DNA of 60,451 bases, taken from Oscillospiraceae bacterium. Its GTDB lineage: Bacteria; Bacillota; Clostridia; Oscillospirales; Oscillospiraceae. Location: assembly GCA_017631155.1 (NCBI GenBank), contig JAGBTV010000049.1, positions 1-60,451 on the forward strand. Reading direction: 5' to 3'. Both the position numbers and the translations under genes were made by a program. This document shows positions 42,292 through 52,081 of this stretch, piece by piece. Under the pieces are notes generated by a model. The model was not told the origin of the DNA. It worked only from the letters and a program-made list of their open reading frames with translations, and did no database searches. Position 1 is the stretch's first letter. Each line of letters opens with the position of its first letter.

Positions 42292-43119
42292 TTATATAAT
42301 TGCCAGATATAGGATCAACGCCAACAGGGCTGCGCCCCAAGAATAGTATGCAAAAGCTGTAAAGCCAGGTCTTCTGCCAAAATAACGAATTACATGTACA
42401 CCGAGAAAGCTTCCCGCAAATGATGCTAAGGATGCTATCACGCAAGACAACAGCCCCGGAGATCCCTGAACAGAAACGGAAGAAAAGAAATCAATCAAGG
42501 ATAAGCACAACAAAGCCGGGATGCATAACAGCAGAGTAAGTTCAATAGCAAATCTTTTATCTGCGCCTCTCATTCGCGCAACAGATACCATAGTTGCCAT
42601 TCTGGAAAAGCCCGGAAAAACAGATAATGATCCGGAAATACCGATCAGCAAAGAATCAAAACCGGACATAGCCCTGGCATCCTTATTGCCACGAAGCATA
42701 AACTGCGGCAAATATAAAAATATGCCATTAAGAATCAACACGACACCCTGGAGCCACAAAACATCTGCAAAATTCTTACAAACAATGGTAAACAGAAGAC
42801 CTATCACAAGCGGAATGGCTGTAGATATGACCATTTTTCGATGAAGCAAAATTGCAGAATCCGGTTTTCTGCGGCGTCTGCGTGCCGGAATCAAGGATAA
42901 TTTATGCTCCCGGCGTAAACGCATAAGTGTGTTATAACACGCCAGCAGCAGTCCCAGCACAGAAAACAGACGCACACATAACCGCAAAATGGGCGGTTCC
43001 GGGGTCATTCCAAAAATACGCGTAAAGAACATTCGATGGGTCTCTGCAGAAACAGGCAGAAACTCTGTCAAACCGGATATAAAACCATACAAAAGGCTCT
43101 GTAGACCTTCGTTATTCAC
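42292..43119 (-). CDS. UppP/BacA-like undecaprenyl-pyrophosphate phosphatase, divergent
   Basis: A 275-residue polytopic membrane protein of the BacA/UppP family, which recycles undecaprenyl pyrophosphate for wall synthesis. The first family motif reads GLTEFLPVSAETH, where the usual form is EGLTEFLPVSSTGH, and the second reads PGFSRMAT, where PGxSRSG is usual, so key residues have changed. It may have altered activity or a different lipid substrate. The GTG at 43119 follows GGAGGAGGAG. It is 14 bp ahead of ftsK. Confidence 0.8.
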   Translation of the reverse strand: MNNEGLQSLLYGFISGLTEFLPVSAETHRMFFTRIFGMTPEPPILRLCVRLFSVLGLLLACYNTLMRLRREHKLSLIPARRRRRKPDSAILLHRKMVISTAIPLVIGLLFTIVCKNFADVLWLQGVVLILNGIFLYLPQFMLRGNKDARAMSGFDSLLIGISGSLSVFPGFSRMATMVSVARMRGADKRFAIELTLLLCIPALLCLSLIDFFSSVSVQGSPGLLSCVIASLASFAGSFLGVHVIRYFGRRPGFTAFAYYSWGAALLALILYLAII

Positions 43120-43224
43120 ACCTGCTCCTCCTCCCATAGTATCGTTCATGTTATCATAACATATTTACTCCAGAATTTCCACCCTGAATCTTAAAAAAAA
43201 CTGATTGGTTATTGTTTTTTCTAT

Positions 43225-43914
43225 TTAACGGCCTTTCTTTCCCTTTTCAATCATTTTATGCAAAGCAGACAACGCATCACTGATCCCACCCAAGCGATCA
43301 ATCAGTCCGCAGGACACTGTTTCCTTTCCGTAAAGAATCGTACCTACATCCGTTGCCATTTTTCCGGTTGCCATCATATAGTTTTCAAAATCCTCTCGGG
43401 AAATGCGTGAATTGGCTGTTACAAAATCCGCAATCTGCTCTTGAATTCTCTGAAAATAGCGGAATGTCTGGGGTGCACCAACTACCAGTCCGGTCATTCT
43501 TACCGGGTGTACCGTCATACTGGCTGTCGGTGTTATAAATGATTTCTTGGTGCACACCGCCAAAGGAATACCAATGGAGTGACCGCCGCCCAAAACCAAA
43601 GAAACTGTTGGTTTTCTCATACCGGCAATCATCTGTGCGATAGCCAGACCAGCCTCAATATCACCGCCAACCGTATTCAAAAGCAGCAATAAGCCATCAA
43701 TGTCATCACTCTCTTCAATACCGGCCAAAAGTGGCAGAACATGCTCATACTTTGTTGTTTTCACATTCTCCGGTGCAACCTGATGCCCCTCCACTTGCCC
43801 AATGATGGTTAAGGTATAGATATTGCCACTTTTGCCTTTTGTGATGTCTGACCCCAGCTCAATTACCTGTTCTTGCTCCTGTTTTTTCATTTCAGCGTTA
43901 TTATTTTCCTGCAT
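43225..43914 (-). CDS. ClpP-family serine protease, TepA type
   Basis: A 229-residue Clp-fold protease of the TepA/translocation-enhancing group. The catalytic Ser is in GGGHSIGIPLA (near residue 110) and His in MTVHPVRMTG; NTVGGDIEAG forms the oxyanion-hole strand. TepA in Bacillus is a membrane-associated peptidase that helps protein export and spore formation; here no signal peptide is present. The ATG at 43914 follows GGAGG; the upstream start at 43929 has none. Confidence 0.85.
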   Translation of the reverse strand: MQENNNAEMKKQEQEQVIELGSDITKGKSGNIYTLTIIGQVEGHQVAPENVKTTKYEHVLPLLAGIEESDDIDGLLLLLNTVGGDIEAGLAIAQMIAGMRKPTVSLVLGGGHSIGIPLAVCTKKSFITPTASMTVHPVRMTGLVVGAPQTFRYFQRIQEQIADFVTANSRISREDFENYMMATGKMATDVGTILYGKETVSCGLIDRLGGISDALSALHKMIEKGKKGR

Positions 43915-43998
43915 AATTTTAACCTCCAAAAGTTTTGTCTTTCAGTAGGATATCCCGATTTTAGGTTGCAAAACACAAAGATGAAAAAAAACAGAAAA

Positions 43999-44027
43999 TT
44001 GACAAGAAACCTATCCAATGGTATAGT
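43999..44027 (+). promoter_or_regulatory. gltX promoter
   Basis: A perfect TTGACA (43999-44004), 17 bp and TATAGT (44022-44027), 35 bp before the ATG. The leader is too short for a T-box. Confidence 0.85.
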
Positions 44028-44062
44028 ATATAAAGAACTTTTAAGATTAAGAGGTAATCGTT

Positions 44063-45709
44063 ATGGATCATCAGGCTCTTGCCCAATTGCTGTTCCCACA
44101 GGTCACAGAAACTCCCGATGATATGGAAGCTAAATTTCCTCAGCGAGAGTTACCGGAAGGTGCTGTTGTAACGCGTATGGCCCCCTCCCCCACCGGGTTT
44201 GTTCATTTAGGTAATCTGGTTCAAGGTATGATCTCTGAGCGCATGGCTCACCAAAGCGGTGGCGTTCTGTTTCTTCGCGTAGAAGACACCGATGCCAAGC
44301 GGGAAGTTCCCGGTGCCGTGGAGATCCTGATCGATACACTTAAGCACTACGGAATCCAATTTGATGAGGGTGCCACCCACGGTGGTGATAACGGTCTGTA
44401 CGGCCCCTACCGTCAGCGTCAAAGAGCTGCAATCTATCATGTATTTGCTAAGAAACTTGTTAGTGAAGGCAAGGCATATCCCTGCTTCTGTACCGAAGCG
44501 GAACTTTCTGCCATTCGGGAACAGCAGGAAGCAAATAAGGAAACCACCGGTTATTATGGAAAATACGCTATCTGGCGTGACCGTTCCATTGAGGAAATTC
44601 AGGCACAGCTGAACGCCGGTAACCCCTGGGTTTTGCGTTTCCGCAGTGAAGGTTCTATCGAAAACCAATTTAAGTTTGATGACTTGGTTAAGGGCAAATT
44701 AACCATCACGGAAAATGATGTAGATCATGTTCTTTTGAAGTCTGACGGCATCCCCACTTACCATTTTGCTCACGCTGTTGACGATCAGCTGATGCGGACA
44801 ACCCATGTAGTACGCGGTGACGAATGGCTTCCCAGCCTTCCCTTCCACATCCAGCTGTTTAAGGCACTTGGTTTTAAGCTTCCCAAGTATGTTCACATTG
44901 GACCGCTGATGAAAATGGACGGAAATTCTAAGCGTAAGCTTAGTAAGCGCAAGGATCCGGAACTGGCCCTGACTTACTATAAAGCAGAAGGCTTCTCGGT
45001 GCAGGCTATGCGTGAGTACTTGATGACCGTCCTGAACTCCAACTTTGAGGACTGGCGCAGAGCCAATGCTGACGCCGACATTGACACCTTCAAATTCAGT
45101 CCGAAGAAGCTGAATCCTGCTGGCTCTCTGTTCGATTATGCAAAGCTGGTAGATGTTTCTAAAAATGTGATCTCTAAAATGACCGCTGAGGAAGTCTTTA
45201 AGCTGCTGGTTGAGTGGGCCGAGGAGTTTGACCGGGACTTCGCTGAAAAATTGAATGCAGATCCCGCCTTTGCCACAGCAATTTTGGCTATCGGCCGCGG
45301 CGGCAAAAAGCCGAGAAAAGACCTGGCCACCTGGAAAGAAGCCAAGCCTTATATGGGATTTTTCTATGACGAGTATTTAGAAGCGCCCGAGTTTGCCAAC
45401 AGCTTTGCGTCTACTGTTATTCGCACCGTATTGGAAAAATTTTTGGAGACCTATGATCCTGCAGACGATTCTTCTGCATGGTTTGAAAAAGTCAAAGCCA
45501 TCACTGAAGAGATTGGCTTTACTGCTGACATGAAGGCATACAAGGCAGATCCTACCGCTTATCCCGGTAATGTTGCAGATGTATCTACCTTTATCCGTCA
45601 GGCTGTTACCGGCAAAACAAATTCTCCTGATCTGTATACAGTCATGCAGATATTGGGCAAAGAGCGCACTGAGCAAAGAATTCGTAAAGTGTTAGCGTCT
45701 CTGTCCTAA
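44063..45709 (+). CDS. gltX: Glutamyl-tRNA synthetase
   Basis: A class I synthetase charging tRNA-Glu. The HIGH motif is PSPTGFVHLGN (near residues 41-51) and KMSKS is KRKLSKRKD (near 291). At 548 residues it is longer than most GluRS (about 470-500) because of a 35-residue N-terminal extension and an extended C-terminus. The window also holds glnS, so this enzyme may be discriminating; that is inference. AGAGGTAATCGTT precedes the ATG and a terminator follows. Confidence 0.94.
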   Translation: MDHQALAQLLFPQVTETPDDMEAKFPQRELPEGAVVTRMAPSPTGFVHLGNLVQGMISERMAHQSGGVLFLRVEDTDAKREVPGAVEILIDTLKHYGIQFDEGATHGGDNGLYGPYRQRQRAAIYHVFAKKLVSEGKAYPCFCTEAELSAIREQQEANKETTGYYGKYAIWRDRSIEEIQAQLNAGNPWVLRFRSEGSIENQFKFDDLVKGKLTITENDVDHVLLKSDGIPTYHFAHAVDDQLMRTTHVVRGDEWLPSLPFHIQLFKALGFKLPKYVHIGPLMKMDGNSKRKLSKRKDPELALTYYKAEGFSVQAMREYLMTVLNSNFEDWRRANADADIDTFKFSPKKLNPAGSLFDYAKLVDVSKNVISKMTAEEVFKLLVEWAEEFDRDFAEKLNADPAFATAILAIGRGGKKPRKDLATWKEAKPYMGFFYDEYLEAPEFANSFASTVIRTVLEKFLETYDPADDSSAWFEKVKAITEEIGFTADMKAYKADPTAYPGNVADVSTFIRQAVTGKTNSPDLYTVMQILGKERTEQRIRKVLASLS

Positions 45710-45726
45710 TTTCATAAACACCAAAC

Positions 45727-45763
45727 AACTCCCCTGCAGCCATTTGTTGCAGGGGAGTTTAAT
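45727..45763. terminator. Terminator between gltX and the MocR gene
   Basis: AACTCCCCTGCA pairs with TGCAGGGGAGTT, with T and A runs on opposite sides; the two genes converge on it. Confidence 0.88.
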
Positions 45764-45771
45764 ATGGAATA

Positions 45772-47133
45772 TTACAGCTCAACCGTTCTCAGGCGGTCAA
45801 GTTCCTCTTCCATAAGACCTGAGTAATTAATAACCAGAGTTTTCTCTTTGTCGGTAGGAACAGAACCGCTATAGTAACTGCTTAAGGATCTCACCCGAAT
45901 CCCGACTTTTGCAAACTGTGATTCCAGTTCCCGATCCGAGAGATTTGTATCCACTTTCAGCAGAAAATGCAAGCCGGCATTTTCTTCCCGAATTATCGCA
46001 TTCTTCCACCAGTGGCAGGACTTTAGCACATCCATCACATGATCTCGTCTGGTTTTATAATAGCGACGCATACGGTTTATATGCTTTTCAAAATGACCAC
46101 GGCTCAAAAACCGTTCCAAGGTGTATTGGTCAAAAGCAGAAACTGTACAGCTATAGAACCCTAACCGCTGGCGAAAGGTCTCAGAAAGTGTCTTTGGAAG
46201 GATCATATAGCTGATTCGAATCGACGGTGCCAGAGTTTTTGAGAATGTGTTCATATAAATTACGCGTCCATCCTGATCCAATGTTTGAAGCGCCGGCATT
46301 GGGTGAGCGTGAAAACGGAATTCACTGTCATAATCATCCTCGATAATGTAGCTTTCATTTTCATGAGCCCACTCCAAAAGCGCAACGCGTCGACTCATTG
46401 ACATAACCTGGCCTGTCGGAAAGTGATGAGACGGTGAAATATGCAGCACTTCCACACCGCTTAGATCATCAACCACAACCCCATAATCATCCATCGGAAC
46501 ACCAACGCACCGTACGCCACCGGCTGTATAAATCTTTCGTATCTTGTCGTAACCGGGTTCCTCCGTACCGTAGGTGCGGTTCCTTCCCAGGAGCTGGATC
46601 AGTAAATTGTATAAAAAATCCGTTCCGGCACCCAGGATAATGTTTTCAGGATCCACATGCATTCCGCGAAACTGCGCCAAATGGTTAGCAATACTTTGTC
46701 GCAGTCCAAAATATCCTTGATAAGGAGGCGGCTGAAGTAATTGACTGCCGTAATCCTGCATAACTTCTCTTTGCAGGCGATTCCAAACCGAAAACGGGAA
46801 ATGTGCAGGTCCATTTGCAGTAAGGTCAAGTGGCCAGCCTTCCGTCTGCTTTTGCTCAATACATACTGCAGATGAAATCTGCTGTGGCTGTACTATCGTT
46901 TCGACAAAATATCCTACTTTTTCACAAGAACGAATATAGCCTTCCGCCAAAAGTTGATTATATGCCGTTTCCACAGTAATCTTACTCACCTCCAAGTGAG
47001 CCGCCAAGGCTCGCTTGGAGGGTAATTTATCTCCGGGCACAAGCTCCCCGGTTAAGATTGATTGTCGCAAACAGCGGTAGAGAGCTTCATACAAAGGTAC
47101 TCCAGGTGATTTTTTTAGTTCGTATGTCAGCAC
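45772..47133 (-). CDS. MocR-type regulator (GntR HTH with aminotransferase domain)
   Basis: A 453-residue transcriptional regulator. The N-terminal GntR-type winged helix (1-75, PSKRALAAHLEVSKITVETAYNQL) is followed by a fold-type I aminotransferase domain (about 110-450). The PLP lysine is in NTFSKTLAPS, and YxxEEPGYD is also present. Members control PLP, GABA or amino-acid genes; target unknown. It starts 25 bp after the P-type ATPase and may be in one operon with it, although PLP control of that gene is not shown. Confidence 0.92.
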   Translation of the reverse strand: MLTYELKKSPGVPLYEALYRCLRQSILTGELVPGDKLPSKRALAAHLEVSKITVETAYNQLLAEGYIRSCEKVGYFVETIVQPQQISSAVCIEQKQTEGWPLDLTANGPAHFPFSVWNRLQREVMQDYGSQLLQPPPYQGYFGLRQSIANHLAQFRGMHVDPENIILGAGTDFLYNLLIQLLGRNRTYGTEEPGYDKIRKIYTAGGVRCVGVPMDDYGVVVDDLSGVEVLHISPSHHFPTGQVMSMSRRVALLEWAHENESYIIEDDYDSEFRFHAHPMPALQTLDQDGRVIYMNTFSKTLAPSIRISYMILPKTLSETFRQRLGFYSCTVSAFDQYTLERFLSRGHFEKHINRMRRYYKTRRDHVMDVLKSCHWWKNAIIREENAGLHFLLKVDTNLSDRELESQFAKVGIRVRSLSSYYSGSVPTDKEKTLVINYSGLMEEELDRLRTVEL

Positions 47134-47158
47134 ACTTCCCCCTCCTTGCGGTTAGAAA

Positions 47159-49588
47159 TTATCGATGGTACCTATACTTTCTCTTGCGGGCTTTACGGAT
47201 AAGTGCAACAATAATTTTATCACACCAATCACAAAACCGTTGCAGCGCAAAGAACACTGTCGGTGTCATCAAAATCAACACAAGCATTACCAGACCCGTT
47301 CTCCACCCATTAACATGCAGTTCAAAGAATCCGGGCATAAACAAGAAACAAACGGCTAAACAAATTGCCATAGCAAACCAAATAACGCAGCGGAACACAT
47401 CAAAAGGCTTACTTGTCTGGTACAAAACCAAAAGACCCACAATACCTAATATGGCAGCACATACCGGATATATTTCCTTAACATCCATCCCAAAAACAGC
47501 CATAAAAGCCTGTGCCATCAGCACAACATAAATGTTGGTCAAGCCACCCGGCAAAGCACGACGCAGCACGCCAAGGAGGAATCTCCCTTTTACCCGTTCA
47601 TAATTCGGTTCCATAGCCAGGAAGAAAGAAGGGACACCGATAGTTAAAGTGGAAATCATGGATAAATGGATTGGTTCTGCCGGATATGGCCATATGGTAA
47701 ACAGGGAAATGAGTGCAAGACCCATAGAGAAAATATTCTTTACCAAAAACAGCGTCGCGGCTCTCTGGATATTATTGATAACACGGCGACCTTCATCCAC
47801 AATTCCGGGCATCGTCGAAAAATCAGATTTCAGCAAGACGATCCGCGCTATCTGGGTTGCAGCCTGGGCACCAGACGCCATGGCAATACCGCAATCCGCC
47901 TCTTTCAAAGCCAGCACATCATTTACACCGTCACCGGTCATAGCAACTGTATGCTTCCGCTTTTTGAGGGCTTTAATCAAAGACTTCTTCTGTTCCGGGG
48001 TCACTCGACCAAAAACTGTATATTTCTCAACTGCATCTAAGTAATCCTCTTCTGTCTTCAAATGAGACGCATCCACATAATCCTGCGCATTGGGTATCCC
48101 CGCCCTGCGGGCCACCTCAGAAACTGTCAGCGGATCATCACCGGATATGACCTTTACTGTAACACCCTGCTCCACAAAATATTGGAAAGTCTTCGGTGCT
48201 TCCTTGCGGATCCGGTTTGTCAGTAATACCAGGGCCAATGGGGTCAATTTCCCAGGTTCCAACCTCTCCGAAATATCTGCCCCATACTGGGCAACCATCA
48301 AAACCCGATATCCTGCGCCAGCCCATTGCTCCACATCATCTCTATATTCCTCAAACCGTTCCCCCAGCATAAATTCCGGTGCTCCCACTACAAAAGCACC
48401 ATGACCCTGAAATGCCGCAGCACTCCATTTCTGTTCAGAAGTAAAGGGAATCCGATGTGTGCAAACCCAATCGCTATCCCGGGCAAACACCTCCGCCATT
48501 GCGCGTCCGGTTTCATTTTCATGTTCATCACCGGCATAGAATGCCGCCAAAATCATCTCAAGGCGTTCCGGTGGGTCCTGGGTAAGAGAAACAACATCAT
48601 CCACTTCCATGGCCGCTTCCGTAATCGTACCAGTCTTATCCACGCAAAGCACATCCACCCGAGCCAGGGTCTCAATGCAATTCATATCCTGAACAAGCAC
48701 TTTCCGCCTCGCCAACACCAAAGCAGATGCCGCCATAGCTACACTGGTCAGCAAATAAAGGCCTTCCGGGATCATACCTACCAAGGCTGCAACTGTTCCC
48801 TCCACACTGTCGCGGAATGGTAGCTGCAACGACTTAAACTCCTGGTAAAACAACAGTAAACCAACGGGGATCAGAATAATGCCCACACCACGGATCAGAC
48901 GATCCAACGAAAGCATCATGCCGGATTTTGTTGCATGAGGATCTGCTTTCGCCTCAGCCGCAAGACGGGCTGCATAACCATCCGCACCTACACCAGTCAG
49001 CCTTACGCGACCGTTACCGGCAATCACAAAACTACCGGAACGCAAAACATCCCCAGTCATTTTTTCCACAGGATCTTCTTCACCGGTAATCAGTGACTCA
49101 TTTAATAACAGTCGCCCGGTGCAAACAATCGCATCTGCACAAATTTGATCGCCAGGCATAAACTCAACAATATCATCTCTGACAAGTAAATCAGAGCGAA
49201 TCATGACTATCTTACCGTCACGAACCGTTCTAAGTTGCTGTGCAGCCACCAGAGTCAATTTATCAACTGCCCGTTTTGCCCGAATTTCTTGATAACAGCC
49301 AATCGCAATATTGCATACCATGACACCCAGGAATGTCATGTTCTTCACCGAGGAACCGGCAATAACCAACAACACAGCCAAAACTATGAAAATTAGATTA
49401 AAAAATGTAAGAAGATTCTCGGCAAATATCTCTTTTACGGTACGGGTCGCACTTTGTGTGATTCCATTTGACAGACCGGATTGCTGCCGGAGTAATACCG
49501 CAGTACCATCGAGACCAGTTTCCGGATTTGTTTCAAGCACAGGAACCTCCCGGATGATTGGAGTTGTATTCTTTGTAACAGTTTTCAT
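47159..49588 (-). CDS. P-type cation ATPase (CtpE/MgtA-like)
   Basis: An 809-residue membrane pump. The actuator motif is TGEEDPVEK (the E/D variant of TGES), the phosphorylation motif is DKTGT (Asp near 316) and the hinge is TGDGVNDVLAL. The M4 motif PEGL (GMIPEGLYLLT) matches the CtpE group, for which calcium transport has been reported in mycobacteria. There are ten membrane helices and no heavy-metal CXXC domain. GGAGGCATAGCG precedes the ATG. It sits between tpk and the MocR gene. Confidence 0.9.
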   Translation of the reverse strand: MKTVTKNTTPIIREVPVLETNPETGLDGTAVLLRQQSGLSNGITQSATRTVKEIFAENLLTFFNLIFIVLAVLLVIAGSSVKNMTFLGVMVCNIAIGCYQEIRAKRAVDKLTLVAAQQLRTVRDGKIVMIRSDLLVRDDIVEFMPGDQICADAIVCTGRLLLNESLITGEEDPVEKMTGDVLRSGSFVIAGNGRVRLTGVGADGYAARLAAEAKADPHATKSGMMLSLDRLIRGVGIILIPVGLLLFYQEFKSLQLPFRDSVEGTVAALVGMIPEGLYLLTSVAMAASALVLARRKVLVQDMNCIETLARVDVLCVDKTGTITEAAMEVDDVVSLTQDPPERLEMILAAFYAGDEHENETGRAMAEVFARDSDWVCTHRIPFTSEQKWSAAAFQGHGAFVVGAPEFMLGERFEEYRDDVEQWAGAGYRVLMVAQYGADISERLEPGKLTPLALVLLTNRIRKEAPKTFQYFVEQGVTVKVISGDDPLTVSEVARRAGIPNAQDYVDASHLKTEEDYLDAVEKYTVFGRVTPEQKKSLIKALKKRKHTVAMTGDGVNDVLALKEADCGIAMASGAQAATQIARIVLLKSDFSTMPGIVDEGRRVINNIQRAATLFLVKNIFSMGLALISLFTIWPYPAEPIHLSMISTLTIGVPSFFLAMEPNYERVKGRFLLGVLRRALPGGLTNIYVVLMAQAFMAVFGMDVKEIYPVCAAILGIVGLLVLYQTSKPFDVFRCVIWFAMAICLAVCFLFMPGFFELHVNGWRTGLVMLVLILMTPTVFFALQRFCDWCDKIIVALIRKARKRKYRYHR

Positions 49589-49616
49589 CGCTATGCCTCC
49601 TTAGAGGTTTCTTGTC

Positions 49617-50258
49617 TCATTTATCTTGCGCAACCTGCGGAATTCCATTGTCACGATCCCATATCAGAAGTAAATAACCTGATTTTACGCTGATATGGGC
49701 TTCTTCACCAATAAAACGATTACTAACGCCTAACGGGAATCCCGCTGTCAAAGTTCCATTGTGCATTGGATAGTGTAGTCCATCCAGGGAAACACCGGCA
49801 GCATCCTGTCCTAAACAAAAGACAGAAAGATATCCTTTTGCCGTGTTTGGAAATATTACCTGTCCGGGAGAAAGAACAAAAACAATTTGATTCTTCCCGA
49901 TCAAATAACCTCTTGCACTGCGCTCTGCCAAATATTGAAGTGTCTGGAAATTGGCTACTGTGTGTTCCAGACGAGGGCCTTCCACACCACCGTAAATCAT
50001 AAATTCCCGGAAACCGGCATCCAAACCGCAGCGAACTGCCAACATGGCATCCGTATCATCCTTTTCACAAGGAAAAACTTCACTGCCTTCCGGAACATAT
50101 CCCAAAGAATCAAAATCCCCCAGAATGACCCCCGGCCGCACCCCCAGGTTTTGGGTATGGCGCAGGCCGCCGTCAGCGGCAATCACCAAATCATCAGCCA
50201 TAATTGGTTCAAGGAGACTATCAAAGCCACCGGCGCAAAAAATAATGCATTTCCCCAT
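49617..50258 (-). CDS. Thiamine pyrophosphokinase
   Basis: This enzyme converts thiamine to thiamine diphosphate using ATP. The 213-residue product has the family motifs IIFCAGGFD, ADGGLRHTQNLGVRP, GDFDS and EKDDTDAMLAV (metal- and ATP-binding acidic residues), then a beta-sandwich thiamine-binding domain ending in GVSNRFIGEEAHISV. It lies 28 bp before the P-type ATPase gene. No thiamine riboswitch was seen upstream. Confidence 0.93.
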   Translation of the reverse strand: MGKCIIFCAGGFDSLLEPIMADDLVIAADGGLRHTQNLGVRPGVILGDFDSLGYVPEGSEVFPCEKDDTDAMLAVRCGLDAGFREFMIYGGVEGPRLEHTVANFQTLQYLAERSARGYLIGKNQIVFVLSPGQVIFPNTAKGYLSVFCLGQDAAGVSLDGLHYPMHNGTLTAGFPLGVSNRFIGEEAHISVKSGYLLLIWDRDNGIPQVAQDK

Positions 50259-50520
50259 AAATTCACCTCATTTTAAAGCTATTGTAACACAATTTTGACT
50301 TTGGGAAAAGTACCTGTGTATAAAAATTTCATTAAGTTCCCTTTCACGGACGGTTGGCTGGATATATCACTCACAAATAAAGGCTTTGCCGCAACTGCAG
50401 TATCGCAGTTTTAAATACAGTGGTGTCAAACGAGACCTTCACAGCTGAATCAACACCCAATAATCGTTTTTCGGCGGGAGTAAGCCTTAGTTCTACAAAG
50501 GCATACTCCCGCCGATTCGT
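50259..50520. other. Intergenic stretch with inverted repeats
   Basis: Two paired stretches: CGGCGGGAGTA with TACTCCCGCCG (about 50473-50516) and AACTGC-AGTATC-GCAGTT (about 50394-50413). The first follows the deacetylase stop but lacks a clear T run, so it is a weak terminator candidate. A minus-strand frame of about 45 codons runs through it with no start. No gene is called. Confidence 0.5.
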
Positions 50521-51975
50521 TTAGTTGTTCACACCGTGATGTGCAGATGGGCTGGCATAATCCAACGCCGCAAAGGTATAACCATTTTCCAGTCCCCACA
50601 AGATAATCTCTTCTACCGCATTGACACTTCGCTCATAGATATCATGCTGTAAAACGACAGCCTTGCTGGTAGTTTTAATTCCCTTAATTACATTTTGCGC
50701 AATCTGCTTCGATGTCAAATTCGATGTATCGCTGCTGCCAACATTCCAGTCGAAATACTGGAATCCTTCAGCTTGCACTTGCTTGACAAGCCTTGTCATA
50801 ATTCCCGGGTTAAAGGAACTAACTTTATTGGAGCTGCCTCCGGGGAATCGCATCAGGTAGGTTGTTACGCCAGTATGGTCATAGATAATCTTCTGCATTC
50901 CATAAAGATCCGCAAAGAAAGCTTCCTCACTGGCATATATCTTATCATAGTCATGGGATATGCTGTGTATACCTACCGAATGACCTTCTGCCACCATTCG
51001 GCTTGCTATGGAAATATTACCTTTCTTCACCAAGAAGAAGGTTGCTTTTACATTATATTTCTTTAGTATATCCAACAGCTTATTAGTATAGCTGCCAGGA
51101 CCGTCATCAAAGGTTAAATAGATCACCTTTCCGGCAATCGGCTGCTTCACAACATGGACAATCCGTTGCTCCTCGTCGAAATTACCGTAATCATCCTCTA
51201 CGCGGTAGGTCAGTACATAACTACCCACACGATTGGTATCTACACTCCCGGAAACCGTAATGCGGCTGGCAATATTGACACAACCTTCATCGGTTGCCGT
51301 ACAACCGGGATCCTGATATGTACTTCCTACATAGACAACAACTGTCTTAGCGCCCAACAATGTCAGCTCCGGAGCTATTTCATCATTATATACAATTTCC
51401 CGGGTAACCTGAGCCAGATTGCCGGAAGAATCTTTTACACTGTAATAAACTACACCATTCTTTTCTTCCCGAACCACCTGATCCGTCACATCACCGTCAT
51501 AGGCATCGTAGGCAGAAAAGCCTTCCTCTTGATAAGTCTTTCCCGGCAAAGTATAAGAATCCGGGTCTGAAACCAAGGTAATGACCGGCGGTGTTGAATC
51601 CACTACATAAACCGTACGGATCTCGGTTTTTTCCATATCCCCAAACTTTGCAGTATAAGCCATTGAATATGTACCGATCATACCGGTATCCACAAAACCC
51701 GACGCCGTTACATCCACACGCTGAGGTTGCTTCAGCAAAACGGTTCCTGAAACAAAAGCATCTGCCCCCGGATCTTCAAATCTCGAGCCGTATTCCACTT
51801 CAAGCTCCGATTCACCCTTCATCTGAATTTGGATCGCAAACTCATTGTCTGAAATACGGGCGGCAACCGTCCCGGCAAAGATCAGCAAGATGACTGGAAG
51901 GAGCAACAGCAACAGCCAGGCATTTTTCAGGAGTACCCGTATCTTTTGCTTGATCTCATTTTGATTATCCTCCAT
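50521..51975 (-). CDS. Polysaccharide deacetylase with Ig-like (DUF5011) repeats
   Basis: A 484-residue exported or membrane-anchored hydrolase. A basic cytosolic start and one membrane segment (about 18-43) come first; three Ig-like DUF5011-type repeats follow (about 50-275, each with pattern GSxYxDPG or similar and VxVxDxT). The C-terminal NodB domain (about 285-470) has the metal and acid motifs TFDDGP, HSISHD, RFPGGSSN and LQHD. It would deacetylate peptidoglycan or similar polymers. The ATG at 51975 follows GGGGGTGACC. Confidence 0.92.
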   Translation of the reverse strand: MEDNQNEIKQKIRVLLKNAWLLLLLLPVILLIFAGTVAARISDNEFAIQIQMKGESELEVEYGSRFEDPGADAFVSGTVLLKQPQRVDVTASGFVDTGMIGTYSMAYTAKFGDMEKTEIRTVYVVDSTPPVITLVSDPDSYTLPGKTYQEEGFSAYDAYDGDVTDQVVREEKNGVVYYSVKDSSGNLAQVTREIVYNDEIAPELTLLGAKTVVVYVGSTYQDPGCTATDEGCVNIASRITVSGSVDTNRVGSYVLTYRVEDDYGNFDEEQRIVHVVKQPIAGKVIYLTFDDGPGSYTNKLLDILKKYNVKATFFLVKKGNISIASRMVAEGHSVGIHSISHDYDKIYASEEAFFADLYGMQKIIYDHTGVTTYLMRFPGGSSNKVSSFNPGIMTRLVKQVQAEGFQYFDWNVGSSDTSNLTSKQIAQNVIKGIKTTSKAVVLQHDIYERSVNAVEEIILWGLENGYTFAALDYASPSAHHGVNN

Positions 51976-52048
51976 CACGGTCACCCCCATCTGAAAATCA
52001 ATGAAATTATTATAAACTAAGTTTGTCGAAAAAGATAGTATAAAAACG

Positions 52049-52081
52049 AAAAAAGATCAGCATTATTGCTGATCTTTTTTT
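52049..52081 (-). terminator. folA terminator
   Basis: AAAAAAGATCAGCA pairs with TGCTGATCTTTTTT. On the minus strand the folA stop lies at the loop, and a T run follows. Confidence 0.88.

Noticed and set aside
47159..49588. Heavy-metal P1B ATPase
   Set aside because: No CXXC domain or CPC motif; the PEGL motif in M4 fits the CtpE group instead.
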